A stretch of 64,000 nucleotides of DNA from AG-12 sp027319585 (GTDB lineage Bacteria > Chloroflexota > Dormibacteria > Aeolococcales > Bog-877), in contig DAHVMY010000003.1 in the NCBI GenBank assembly GCA_027319585.1, positions 1-64,000 on the forward strand, given 5' to 3'. Positions 1-7,877 of the stretch are shown here, piece by piece. Every line of letters starts with the position of its first letter. The first letter of the stretch is position 1. The notes beneath the pieces are model-generated. The model worked only from the letters and a program-made list of their open reading frames with translations. It searched no databases and was not told where the DNA came from. The translations under genes were made by a program, and so were the position numbers.

Positions 1-76
1 CTACGGCCGCCGGGCAGCGAAGAAGCGGGCGGCGCGATTAACCGCTGCGGTGACCGGGATCGGATGCGACTCATGA
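1..76 (+). CDS. tnpA: IS607-type serine recombinase TnpA, C-terminal end (partial)
   Basis: Reading from base 2, an open frame gives YGRRAAKKRAARLTAAV and stops at TGA 74-76. A Tyr-Gly-Arg-Arg motif followed by a basic Arg/Lys/Ala-rich tail is how IS607-family serine recombinases usually end, so the window appears to open inside the transposase of the element. The stop overlaps the ATG of the following tnpB as ATGA, the usual coupled arrangement in IS607 elements. The catalytic serine domain lies outside the window and cannot be inspected. The call rests on a short tail plus the tnpB linkage, so confidence is moderate. Confidence 0.6.
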   Translation, partial: YGRRAAKKRAARLTAAVTGIGCDS

Positions 77-1707
77 CCACCATGGCGTGCGCAGGTGCTG
101 GTGTGACAGTGGAGGCCCGCACCGCCAAAGAAGCGGCGAGGATCGCCAGTGTCACCGGGGGGGCGCATCTGCCTGCCAAAGAGCCGGGCAAGCTGTCGCG
201 CCGGGTAAGGCTCAGCGGTGATTTCGAGGCTCACCGGGCGGCCGTCGAGGCCGTGACCGTCTTGTTCGGTCTGTTCACCGATGACGGCGTCCCGGTACCC
301 TCGGGCTGGACCGTGACGGGGGCGAGCTTCGAGGTGCAGTGGCCCAAGGAACCTCCCCTTGTGCGTTCGCACTTCGGGGCCAGACGCTACGCCTTCAACT
401 GGGGTCTCGGCCAGGTGAAAGCCGACATGGACGCGAAGCAGGCCGATCCGGAGCACGAGTCGGTGCCCTGGACGCTCCTGGCTTTGCGCAAGCGCTGGAA
501 CCAGGTCAAAGACGAGGTGGCTCCGTGGTGGGCCGAGAACTCCAAGGAGTGCTATGCCTCGGGAATCGCAGATCTCGTGCAGGCGCTGGAGAACTGGTCA
601 ACGTCCAAGCAAGGCAGGCGCAAGGGGCGCAAGGTCGGGTTCCCCAAGCTCAAGGCTCGCAATCGCGATCGGCCCCGAGTGCGCTTCACCACCGGGGCGA
701 TGCACTTCGAGCCCGACCGTAGGACCATTGTCGTCCCGGTCATCGGCCCTCTGCGCTCCAAGGAGAACACCCGCCGGGTCGAGCGCCACCTTGCCAAAGA
801 CAACGCTCGGCTCATCTCGATGACTCTTTCCGAGCGCTGGGGACGGCTGTTCGTGGCGGTGAACTATGCGGTTCGGACCAAGGTTGTGAGTCCTTCCCGG
901 GCTCCGACGCGGCCGGGGTCGCGAGCCGGGGTCGATCTCGGCATGAGAGATCTCGCCACCGTCGCCGACACCCAGGGCGTCATCACGATCTTCCCCAACC
1001 CGGCGCCACTGCGAGCCAGCCTGGCCGAGCGGCGCCGGACGGGGAAGCAGCTTGCCAGGTGCATCCCAGAATCTCGCGGTCATCGGGCGGCGAAAGCCAA
1101 GCTCACCCGTCTCGACCGCAGGTGCGTGAACCTGCGCCTGGAGTCCCACCACCAGTTCACGCGTTGGCTGGTGGACACCTACGACGAAGTCGTGGTCGAA
1201 GATCTCGATCTCGCGGCCATGAAAGCCGGCATGGGTAGACGGGCGTTCCGGCGCTCGGTCAGCGACACCGCATTGGGTCAGGTCCGACCCATGCTCGCCT
1301 ACAAGGTCGAGCGAGTCGGGTCGAAGCTCGGCGTCGCTGAGCGCTGGTTTCCCTCCAGCCAGGTACACCACGGTTGCGGTTGCCGACTGGTGGCGAAGCA
1401 CAAGCTCGACAAGATGCTGGTGTGTACGGTCACCGGGGAACTGGTCGACCGGGACGTCAACGCGGCCCAGAACCTCCGCGACTGGCCGGATCATGCCAGT
1501 TGTGGCTCAGTTGGAGCCACGGCCCCGTCCGTTCTCGGGCCATCTCGGGATGGTACAGGCGACGGCTCGGATGCTCGGACGACCGGGCACCCGGGGAGTG
1601 GATGTAAGACCAGCGCTTCGGCGCGGGCGGTTCGCGGTGAGGCCAGAACCGAACCCAGCAATGGGGGAGGAACCCCGCGAGGGGTGCCACAGCCGTGGGC
1701 TTACTAG
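73..1707 (+). CDS. tnpB: TnpB RNA-guided nuclease of an IS607-type element
   Basis: TnpB proteins are RuvC-type nucleases guided by an RNA made from the 3' end of their own element; they cut target DNA and help the element persist. The start is ATG 73, overlapping the tnpA stop (544 aa). The RuvC acidic residues are visible: Asp288 in GVDLGMRDLATVAD, Glu376 in VVVEDLDLAAM, and Asp461 in DRDVNAAQN. The zinc ribbon is non-canonical: the usual CxxC pairs read HHGC and CTVTG, so two expected cysteines are His and Thr. After the RuvC-III motif comes a tail of about 75 residues rich in Gly/Pro/Ser/Arg, probably reading through the guide-RNA scaffold. Similar C-terminal tails (WPDHAS, APSV-GPS) are familiar in actinobacterial IS607 TnpBs. 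Confidence 0.88.
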   Translation: MTTMACAGAGVTVEARTAKEAARIASVTGGAHLPAKEPGKLSRRVRLSGDFEAHRAAVEAVTVLFGLFTDDGVPVPSGWTVTGASFEVQWPKEPPLVRSHFGARRYAFNWGLGQVKADMDAKQADPEHESVPWTLLALRKRWNQVKDEVAPWWAENSKECYASGIADLVQALENWSTSKQGRRKGRKVGFPKLKARNRDRPRVRFTTGAMHFEPDRRTIVVPVIGPLRSKENTRRVERHLAKDNARLISMTLSERWGRLFVAVNYAVRTKVVSPSRAPTRPGSRAGVDLGMRDLATVADTQGVITIFPNPAPLRASLAERRRTGKQLARCIPESRGHRAAKAKLTRLDRRCVNLRLESHHQFTRWLVDTYDEVVVEDLDLAAMKAGMGRRAFRRSVSDTALGQVRPMLAYKVERVGSKLGVAERWFPSSQVHHGCGCRLVAKHKLDKMLVCTVTGELVDRDVNAAQNLRDWPDHASCGSVGATAPSVLGPSRDGTGDGSDARTTGHPGSGCKTSASARAVRGEARTEPSNGGGTPRGVPQPWAY

Positions 1708-1716
1708 AGTTCACCC
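1480..1716 (+). ncRNA. Predicted TnpB guide RNA (omega/reRNA) and right end of the element
   Basis: In TnpB systems the guide RNA overlaps the 3' end of tnpB and runs to the right end, taking its guide from flanking DNA. Here the last ~230 bases of tnpB are rich in short hairpins. One is ACCCC (1672-1676), a GCGA tetraloop, then GGGGT (1681-1685). Homology to the interrupted ABC ATPase resumes by about 1718, so the boundary lies near 1700-1717. Exact RNA ends cannot be read from sequence alone. Confidence 0.4.
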
Positions 1717-1717
1717 A

Positions 1718-2443
1718 GTGGCAACGGCTGTGCTCGGACTGCCCCTGGGGTCGCTGGGAGCCCGCCGGAAGATCGGCTACCTGCCTGAACTGTTCCGGTA
1801 CCAGGGCTGGCTCTCTGCCCAGGAGGTGCTGCGGCTCCATTGCGCGCTGGCCGGGATCGCCCGCTCGCTCCAGCCCACGGCCATCCGTCGGGCGCTGGCG
1901 ACGGTGGGACTGGCGGATCGCGCAAGCGGCCGGGTCGACACCTTCTCCAAGGGGATGCAGCAGCGGTTGGGTTTGGCGGTGGCACTGCTGGGAGATCCCC
2001 AGCTGGTGTTGCTGGATGAGCCCACGTCGGCCCTGGACCCGGTCGGTCGTCACGACGTCCGCGAGATTCTGCGCGACCTCAGAGCGCAAGGCGTGACCGT
2101 GTTTCTCAACTCGCACCTGCTCTCCGAGGTGGAGCAGGTGTGCGACCGTGCGGCCATTGTGGACCGGGGTCAGGTGGTCGCGGAGGGCCGGCTCAGTGAT
2201 CTGTTGGGAAGGCCCAGGGTGCGGATTCACTGCTCCGGCCTCAGCGCGGATGCGCTGCTGCTTCTCGGTGACCGCGCCCCCTTCGAGCGCGAGGGGGAGT
2301 GGCTCATCTTCAACAGCGTGCCCGATGCCGACATCCCCGCGCTGGTGAGCGCGATCGTGGCCGCCGGCGGCCTAATCCACGCGGTGGAGCCGGGAGCGCG
2401 GCCACTCGAGGAGCGCTTCCTGGAGCTGGTGGGGAAGCATTGA
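1718..2443 (+). pseudogene. ABC-2 transporter ATPase, 5' end missing after IS607 insertion
   Basis: The reading frame encodes the C-terminal two thirds of an ABC-2 type ATPase. It has the segment after the Q-loop (RRKIGYLPELFRYQGW), the signature FSKGMQQRLGLAVALLG, Walker B with LVLLDEPTSALDP, and the H-loop (FLNSHLLSEVEQVCDRA). The first ~70 residues, including Walker A, are absent because tnpB and its right end sit immediately upstream. The natural reading is that the IS element split the gene and the 5' piece lies left of the window. The stop TGA 2441-2443 overlaps the TTG of the permease, so the two were an operon. Without Walker A the product could not hydrolyse ATP. Confidence 0.82.
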
Positions 2444-3293
2444 CGGCGACCTGGGTGATTGCGCGGCTCACCCTGACCGAACTGCTGTGGCGGCGGCTGG
2501 TGCACGCCCTGCTGGCGCTGACCGGGGTCGTGATCGCGTTGACGGTCTGGGGATTCTCGCGGGTTCCCCATCTGCACCTCGGCGGTCAGCCGCTCACCCC
2601 CGGCGAGGTGCAGCTGGCCGCCGCGCAGCTCCTCCTGCTGGTGATGTTCATGTTCAGCTTCGTGCTGGCGCTGAGCTGCGCGTTCGTCGCCGCCCCGGCG
2701 ATCGCGTCCGACCTCGAGTCCGGCGTCGCCCAGGCGCTGTTGGCACGGCCGCTCCTGCGTTCGCAGCTGTTGCTGGGCCGATGGGTCGGTCTGGTTACCG
2801 CGACCGCCGTCTACGCCGCGGGGTCGACCACGATCGTCTTTTTGCTGGTCGACTGGACCACCGGCTACCTGCCGCGGCAGGTCGGAGCGGCGGAGGCCTC
2901 CCTGGTGGTCGAGGGGGCCTGCCTGCTCACCCTGGCCCTGGCGCTGAGCACCCGGCTTTCGACCATCACCGCGGCGGTCATATCGGTGATCGCATTCGGA
3001 ACCATGTGGCTGGGCGGGGTGGCCGGCGCCTTCGGTGAGGTATTCCGCAACCAGGCGATCTCGGACGTGGGGGTGGTGACCCACTTCCTGCTGCCCACCG
3101 ACGGCATGTGGCGGGCCGCGGTCTTCGCCATCGAGCCCCTGAGCTACGAGGCCGCTGCCGCCCACGGGCTGGGGTCGACCTTCCAGGTCAGCTCGGGTCC
3201 GACGATGGGATACCTCGCCTACGTGGCAGTGTGGCTCACCGCTGTGGTGGGCGTGGCGTGGCGTTGTTCAGCTTCAGCCGGCGTGAGGTCTGA
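2440..3293 (+). pseudogene. ABC-2 type permease with a C-terminal frameshift
   Basis: Membrane partner of the preceding ATPase. It starts at TTG 2440, overlapping the ATPase stop, and shows about six hydrophobic segments (ALLALTGVVIALTVWGF, LLLLVMFMFSFVLALS, AAVISVIAFGTMWLGGV and others) with a cytosolic loop containing ASDLESGVAQALLARPL, typical of ABC-2 permeases. Near the end, three tandem GGCGT units (3250-3264) throw the frame off. In the original frame the ORF runs to 3471 through the antisense of tRNA-Ser. With only two units it ends naturally at TGA 3291-3293 in FSFSRREV, a normal ending for this family. It may be a broken gene, a slippage variant or a sequencing error. Confidence 0.8.
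3250..3264. repeat. Tandem GGCGT x3 causing the permease frameshift
   Basis: Three head-to-tail GGCGT units occupy 3250-3264. Removing one restores the expected permease C-terminus; the extra unit shifts the frame by +5. Short tandem repeats of a non-triplet unit inside coding sequence are prone to replication slippage. Confidence 0.85.
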
Positions 3294-3355
3294 TTGCCGA
3301 GAACCTCGAGCCGCGCGGTCTCAAGATCTAGAACCGGGGTGCGCGCGGCCCAATC

Positions 3356-3448
3356 TGGCGGGAAGGGAGGGATTCGAACCCTCGGACGAGGTTAAGCCCC
3401 GTCACCCGCTTAGCAGGCGGGCGCTTTCGGCCACTCAGCCACCTCCCC
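3356..3448 (-). tRNA. tRNA-Ser (GCT)
   Basis: Minus-strand class II tRNA. The acceptor GGGGAGG pairs with CCTTCCC (one G-U pair). The anticodon stem CCCGC/GCGGG encloses the loop CTGCTAA, giving anticodon GCT. There is a long variable arm and a T-arm GGTTCGAATCC. Discriminator G is at 3359 and the 3' CCA is genome-encoded at 3356-3358. It reads AGC/AGU serine codons. The frameshifted permease frame would read through it in antisense, supporting the view that the extended frame is not real. Confidence 0.97.
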
Positions 3449-3597
3449 AATATGGGTCGCTCCGAGTATAGGCAAACCGAACCGGCCAGTCGGCCCTCAC
3501 CGGTCGCCGTCCCGACCTCCGCCGCCTACGCCGTCCCTGCGCCCCGGCGGCGCGGTGCTCTTCCAGTTCGCGACCGCCGAACCGGCCGACGATGCAC

Positions 3598-4158
3598 TCA
3601 GCTCAGTCCCAGCTCGGCGGCCAGCGGGGTGAGACCGGCCACCACCAAGGGGACCAGCTCCTCCACCTCAACCCCGAGCTCGCTCGACCCCTGCTGGATG
3701 TCATCGCGGCTGACGCTGCGTGCGAACGCCTTGTCCTTCAACTTCTTGCGTACCGACGGGTACTGCACCCGCGCCACCTCGCGGCCCGGCTGCACCATGG
3801 CGACCGCCATGATGAACCCGGTGAGCTCGTCCAGCGCGAACAGCCACCTGGCCATCGGCAGCTCGCGTGGGACCCCGCTGAAGTTCGCGTGCCCCTGGAT
3901 GGCGAGCACGACCTCCTCCGAGTATCCGTGCTGCTCCAGGACCGGGCGGCCCCAGAACGGATGCTCATTCGGGTGAGCCTCGTAGTCGAAATCATGCAGC
4001 AGGCCGGTGATGCCCCACTCCTCGACATCCCCGCCGATTCTGGCGGCCGCCAGCCGCATCACCGCCTCCACGGCAAGGCCATGGCGGCGAAGGCTATCCC
4101 CCTTGGTGTGCTCATAGAGCAGGGCCAGCGCGTCACTGCGGTCAGGCATCACCATCAT
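3598..4158 (-). CDS. HD-domain hydrolase
   Basis: A protein of about 187 aa with the HD phosphohydrolase fold. The first His is in SLRRHGLAVEAVM, the HD pair in TGLLHDFDYEAHPNEHPFWG, and a downstream His/Asn in AIQGHANFSG. This pattern matches small HDIG-like proteins that act on nucleotides or phosphoesters, but the substrate cannot be read from sequence. Three in-frame ATG codons (4158, 4155, 4149) lie close together and no clear ribosome-binding site separates them; the longest is given. It is transcribed divergently from the amidohydrolase. Confidence 0.78.
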   Translation of the reverse strand: MMVMPDRSDALALLYEHTKGDSLRRHGLAVEAVMRLAAARIGGDVEEWGITGLLHDFDYEAHPNEHPFWGRPVLEQHGYSEEVVLAIQGHANFSGVPRELPMARWLFALDELTGFIMAVAMVQPGREVARVQYPSVRKKLKDKAFARSVSRDDIQQGSSELGVEVEELVPLVVAGLTPLAAELGLS

Positions 4159-4200
4159 GAAAGCAGTTCGGTGGTCGCGCCGACAAGCCGAGCTTGCTGG

Positions 4201-4206
4201 TACGGT
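4201..4206 (+). promoter_or_regulatory. -10 box TACGGT for leaderless amidohydrolase mRNA
   Basis: TACGGT fits TANNNT and ends 7 nt before GTG 4214. No Shine-Dalgarno lies between, so transcription would start at or next to the start codon. The same spacing recurs before several other genes here. Confidence 0.5.
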
Positions 4207-4213
4207 TGCGACC

Positions 4214-5479
4214 GTGCCTGCCACAACCTCCGACGAGCTCTCCGCCAAGGTGACCGAGGAGCGGGTGTGGGGCGACCTGATGGCGCTGGCCGAGCACGTG
4301 GAACCGGGGCTTCCAGGCTGGACCCGGAGGGTTTTCACGGACCCGTACCGGCAGTCTCGGACGCTGGTCGCGACCCTGATGGAGCGGGCAGGGCTGCGGG
4401 TGAGGCGTGACGCGGTGGGCAACCTCATAGGCGAGCTTGCGGGGACCGACCCGGCGCTGCCCGCCCTGGTCATCGGCTCGCACACCGACACCGTTGCCGG
4501 CGGGGGGCGCTTCGATGGCATGGTTGGGGTTGCTGCGGGAGTCGAGGTGGCCCGCTGCCTAGCAGGCTCCTCCCTGCGGCACCCCCTGTGGGTGGTGGAC
4601 TTCCTCGGCGAGGAACCGAACGACTTCGGCCTGAGCTGCGTCGGGAGTCGCGCCGTGACTGGGCACCTGACCCAAGAACACCTCGGGTTGCGGGATGACT
4701 CGGGGCGCACCCTCGCCGATGCGCTGCAGGCCGCGGGCTCAGACCCCGCCAACGTCGCCTCAGCGCGTTGGCATCAGGGGTCGGTCCACGCATATCTAGA
4801 GCTCCACATCGAGCAGGGCAGAGCGCTGGAGCAGGCGGGTTCACGGCTGGGGGTGGTGACGGCCATCGTCGGCATCGCCAGGGCGGTAATCGATCTTGTG
4901 GGAGCGGCCGACCACGCCGGCACGACCGCCATGAGCGATCGTCATGACGCCCTGGTCGCGGCCGCCGAGGTCGTGCTGGGAGTGGAGAGCCTCGGCCGGC
5001 GCGGGAAGGAGGAACGCGGGGTTGCGACCACCGGGAGGATCGTGGTTCAGCCGAACGCGGCGAACGTCATCCCCGCCTCGGCCCAGCTCCTAGTGGAGAT
5101 GCGGAGCACCAGCGCTAGGTGGTTGCGCGAGCAGGGCGAGACATTGGAACAGGTGGTGGCTCAGGTCGCCAGCGCCAGAGCGGTCGAGGCCGGGGTGGGC
5201 TGGCTCTCGCGCGAGCCCCCAGTCCCGTGCAACCCTCGCTTGCGCGAGCTGCTGCGGGGAGCCCTGGACGAGATGGGGGTTACTGCCATGGAGCTGGAGT
5301 CAGGCGCCAGCCACGATGCCGCGCACTTGGCGCGGATCGCACCGATGGGGATGCTCTTCGTCCCCTCCCACGGTGGTCGCAGCCACTGCCCGGAGGAATG
5401 GACCGCGCCGGACCAGGTGGCTGACGGCACTAGGGCGTTGCTCAGGGCAACCTTGGCGGCGGACCGGGCGCAGCTCTAG
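4214..5479 (+). CDS. Zn-dependent amidohydrolase, hydantoinase/carbamoylase family (M20)
   Basis: M20-type enzyme of the allantoate amidohydrolase / N-carbamoyl-amino-acid hydrolase group, which cleaves ureido or N-carbamoyl bonds using two metal ions. Metal and substrate motifs are all present: GSHTDTVAGGGRFDGMVGV, FLGEEPNDFGLSCVGSRA, LELHIEQGRALE, the dimerisation-domain segment DHAGTTAMSDRHDA, and a C-terminal SHGGRSHCPEEW. At 421 aa it is full length for the family. GTG 4214 is preferred over ATG 4157 because the upstream residues look non-conserved and a TANNNT box sits 7 nt before GTG. Its stop overlaps that of the convergent PPOX gene. The exact substrate (allantoate, carbamoyl-alanine or another) is not decided. 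Confidence 0.9.
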   Translation: MPATTSDELSAKVTEERVWGDLMALAEHVEPGLPGWTRRVFTDPYRQSRTLVATLMERAGLRVRRDAVGNLIGELAGTDPALPALVIGSHTDTVAGGGRFDGMVGVAAGVEVARCLAGSSLRHPLWVVDFLGEEPNDFGLSCVGSRAVTGHLTQEHLGLRDDSGRTLADALQAAGSDPANVASARWHQGSVHAYLELHIEQGRALEQAGSRLGVVTAIVGIARAVIDLVGAADHAGTTAMSDRHDALVAAAEVVLGVESLGRRGKEERGVATTGRIVVQPNAANVIPASAQLLVEMRSTSARWLREQGETLEQVVAQVASARAVEAGVGWLSREPPVPCNPRLRELLRGALDEMGVTAMELESGASHDAAHLARIAPMGMLFVPSHGGRSHCPEEWTAPDQVADGTRALLRATLAADRAQL

Positions 5480-5883
5480 TCGTTGGCCTCCACCCGCAGC
5501 AGCAGGTGCGAGCCGGACTCGAGCATCCAGGTCAGGGCTTCGGCGGTGACGGCCCCCGCCAGCGCGAATCGGCTGAGGATCAGCGGCAGGTCGTCACCGA
5601 CTTCCTCCATCCCGATCGACCGGACATGACCGACCACGCTCATCCCCTCCCCAGGGATCATCAACCTGACCCAAGGGTCTTCCCGCCAGCGCTGGGCCTT
5701 GAGGCTGAAGGCCGGGGTGAGCAGGTACACGTAGCCCCGCGGGGAGATCGCGAACCACATCCGCACCGAGCCGGTGTGGCCGCGCCCGCGAGACGAGACC
5801 AGCACCTCCTCACCGCTTGCCAGCCGCTCCAGGAACGCCTTGGGCAGCGGTGAGGAGGGGGGGTCGCGGTCAGGGGATGGCAC
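5476..5883 (-). CDS. Pyridoxamine 5'-phosphate oxidase-like flavin/F420-binding protein
   Basis: A 135-aa single-domain split-barrel protein. Recognisable elements are FLERLASGEEVLVSSRGR at the N-terminus, VRMWFAISPRGYVYLLTPA (the FMN/F420 contact strand region) and LKAQRWREDPWVRLMIPG. Such proteins bind flavin, F420 or heme and have varied or unknown redox roles. The start is GTG 5883, which lies inside the 3' end of the upstream methyltransferase (14-nt overlap), so the two are probably co-transcribed. Function beyond the fold is not assigned. Confidence 0.75.
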   Translation of the reverse strand: MPSPDRDPPSSPLPKAFLERLASGEEVLVSSRGRGHTGSVRMWFAISPRGYVYLLTPAFSLKAQRWREDPWVRLMIPGEGMSVVGHVRSIGMEEVGDDLPLILSRFALAGAVTAEALTWMLESGSHLLLRVEAND

Positions 5884-6652
5884 GGGTGACCCACACCTCG
5901 GTGCGGTACGCCAGCGCCAAATGCCCGCCCGATCTCGCCAGCGCGGCTCTGCCCAGGGCCAGAACTTGCTCTGCCACCTGCTGGCGCGTCCCTGCGTCCA
6001 GGATGGCGATGAAGCTTATCGAGGCCACCCGGTCCACCAGCTGCTCCAGCGCCAGCTCCTGGCTGTGCTCGAAGACCCGGCCCAGCGGATCGCCGAAGAG
6101 GTCGCTCGCTGCCAGCGCCGCCGCCCACTTCCGGTCCCTGTAGGTGGGCTCGCCATGGCGGTGAGGCTCGACGACCTCTTCGATCGCCGCCCACAGCCGA
6201 GCGCTGGTGTCCCGGTGGTTCCAGATCAGCCCCAGAGGGCCGCCGGGGACCAGGACTCGATGGATCTCCCGCAGACTCGGCTCGTCACTGAACCAATGGA
6301 AGGCCTGAGCCGCTGTGGCGGCATCAACCGAGTGGGTCTCCAGGCCGGTGGCGGCGGCGGTGGCGGTGACCACCTGGGCCGAGGGCGCGGACCGTTGCAA
6401 CACGGCCGCCATCTCCGGGACCGGCTCCAGCGCCAACACCGACGCTCCTGTGGCCACCAGCTCCCTGGTCAACTTGCCGGTGCCGGCCCCCAGGTCCAGC
6501 ACGGTCCGCCCCGGCCCCAGGTCCAGCTGCCCCACCAGCCAGCTGACGGCCGCCGGCGGATAGCCGGGGCGCCCGCGCTCATAGCTCGCCGCCGCGCTGG
6601 AGAAACCGGCATAGGCGTGGGGATGCACCGACATCCAGGCCATGCTAGTCAT
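5870..6652 (-). CDS. Class I SAM-dependent methyltransferase (type 11)
   Basis: Motif I VLDLGAGTGKLTREL, a post-I acidic residue in VLALEPVPEM, and motif IV/post-IV segments AAQAFHWFSDEPSLREI and VLVPGGPLGLIWNH define a Rossmann methyltransferase of about 255 aa. The N-terminal segment AYAGFSSAAASYERGRPGYP is typical of the trans-aconitate/YcgJ-like group. Several ATG codons lie at the 5' end (6652, 6643, 6634) and the true start is uncertain. The substrate is unknown. It overlaps the PPOX gene, suggesting a two-gene unit. Confidence 0.82.
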   Translation of the reverse strand: MTSMAWMSVHPHAYAGFSSAAASYERGRPGYPPAAVSWLVGQLDLGPGRTVLDLGAGTGKLTRELVATGASVLALEPVPEMAAVLQRSAPSAQVVTATAAATGLETHSVDAATAAQAFHWFSDEPSLREIHRVLVPGGPLGLIWNHRDTSARLWAAIEEVVEPHRHGEPTYRDRKWAAALAASDLFGDPLGRVFEHSQELALEQLVDRVASISFIAILDAGTRQQVAEQVLALGRAALARSGGHLALAYRTEVWVTRAIP

Positions 6653-6869
6653 CCATGGCCGAGCGGTCTCCTGGCCACAAGCTACCCCCTTCGCGGGACG
6701 ATCTCAGGGGCGGATCTCCGGTCGCCGGCTGAACCTGGGTACGACGTCCGTCACCGCGCTGGTGATAGGCACCGGATTCCGTCAGGACCAGTGGGTAGCC
6801 GCAAGCCCCCTTCCTCCCAGCCGGGGCCCACTCGGTTGGCACGCCCGCCTGGCCTCCACGACGACAAGC

Positions 6870-6947
6870 TGGCGACCCCGAGCGGATTCGAACCGCCGAT
6901 CTCCACCTTGACAGGGTGGCGTGTTGGGCCAGCTACACCACGGGGCC
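6870..6947 (-). tRNA. tRNA-Asp (GTC)
   Basis: Minus strand. The acceptor GGCCCCG pairs with CGGGGTC. The anticodon stem CCACC/GGTGG encloses the loop CTGTCAA, giving anticodon GTC. The T-arm is GGCGGTTCGAATCCGCT and discriminator G is at 6873. CCA is encoded at 6870-6872. Confidence 0.97.
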
Positions 6948-7053
6948 TGAATGGAGCCCCCTCTTCCCGAACGGGCTCGACCGCCCCCAAGGGGGCCTGG
7001 CGATTATACGTCTGGGTCCGGGCATTCCCGGCCGCGGCCGATCTGCGTCCCGA

Positions 7054-7059
7054 TAAGAT
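7054..7059 (+). promoter_or_regulatory. Candidate -10 box TAAGAT upstream of etfBA
   Basis: TAAGAT lies 37 nt before the etfB start TTG 7097, giving a short untranslated leader of about 30 nt that includes CGGAG as a weak ribosome-binding site. No clear -35 is recognised. Confidence 0.4.
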
Positions 7060-7096
7060 GGACCATTGAAGCAACCGCAAGACGGAGTGGGCGCTG

Positions 7097-7876
7097 TTGA
7101 AGGTAGCGGTCTTTGTGAAGCAGATTCCCGACCCGTCGGGAGCCGGTGCCCTCGACCCGGTCAGCCATCGATTGGTACGGGAGGGGGTGGAGGTGGTGCT
7201 GGACCCCGGAGACGCCTACGGGGTCGAGGCCGGGCTGCAGCTGGCCGAGTCCAGCGCCGGCGAGGTGGTCGCGATCTCGATGGGTGGTGAGCGGGCCGTG
7301 GAGGTCATCCGCAAGGCCATGGCCATGGGGGCTGCCTCCGGAATCCATCTCCTGGATGAGCGGCTGGCCGGAGCCGATGCCCTCACCACGGCTCGAGTCC
7401 TGGCCGCTGCCGTCGCCCACTCGGGAGCCGAGATGGTGGTCGCCTGCACCGAGTCCACGGACGGCTACACGGGCACGGTCCCGGCGGCGGTGGCGGAGCT
7501 GCTGGGTTGGCCCTCGCTCACCTTCGCCAAGCACTTGGAGTTAGCCGACGGGCTGGTCCGGATTCATCGCCAGACGCCGCAGGGACATGATGTGGTCGAG
7601 GCTGCGCTCCCCTGCGTCGTGACCGTGACCGGGGGGATCAACGAGCCTCGCTACCCCACCCTGAAGGGGATCATGGGGGCGAAGGCCAAGCCCCTGGAGA
7701 CCCTGGGGCTGGCCGACCTGGGGCTGGATCCCGCGCAGGTCGAGCTCGCACTGGGCCAGCAGGCCGTGATTGCCGTTGAGCGCGCCCCCGAGCGCCAGGC
7801 CGGGCGGATCATCGAGGACGACGGCTCCGCCGCCCAGATCATCGCCGACTATCTCGCCGAGTTGAAGGTCATCTGA
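7097..7876 (+). CDS. etfB: Electron transfer flavoprotein, beta subunit
   Basis: EtfB binds AMP and with EtfA forms the FAD heterodimer that takes electrons from acyl-CoA and related dehydrogenases and passes them to the quinone pool. The 259-aa product starts MKVAVFVKQIPDPSGAG at TTG 7097 and carries the family blocks NDP-like LDPGDAYGVEAGLQLAE, VACTESTDGYTGTVPAAVAE and TVTGGINEPRYPTLKGIM. EtfA begins one base after its stop. No ETF:quinone oxidoreductase or acyl-CoA dehydrogenase lies alongside, so the electron donor and acceptor are encoded elsewhere. Confidence 0.95.
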   Translation: MKVAVFVKQIPDPSGAGALDPVSHRLVREGVEVVLDPGDAYGVEAGLQLAESSAGEVVAISMGGERAVEVIRKAMAMGAASGIHLLDERLAGADALTTARVLAAAVAHSGAEMVVACTESTDGYTGTVPAAVAELLGWPSLTFAKHLELADGLVRIHRQTPQGHDVVEAALPCVVTVTGGINEPRYPTLKGIMGAKAKPLETLGLADLGLDPAQVELALGQQAVIAVERAPERQAGRIIEDDGSAAQIIADYLAELKVI

Positions 7877-7877
7877 G

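Noticed and set aside
1..456. 151-aa minus-strand frame under tnpA/tnpB
   Set aside because: Antisense to recognised tnpA/tnpB coding sequence; His/Arg/Gly-rich with no motif.
1672..1730. Possible +1 frameshift in the ABC ATPase giving CCC AGT GGC (Pro-Ser-Gly) before the YLPE block
   Set aside because: The sequence is too close to the element junction to tell homology from chance.
6983..6996. GCCCC-CAAG-GGGGC hairpin read as a terminator
   Set aside because: It lies upstream of tRNA-Asp on its own strand and before the etf promoter, with no T-tract; chance GC stem.
5774..7069. 431-aa plus-strand frame
   Set aside because: It crosses two minus-strand genes and the tRNA-Asp gene in antisense; Gln/Arg/Pro-rich shadow.
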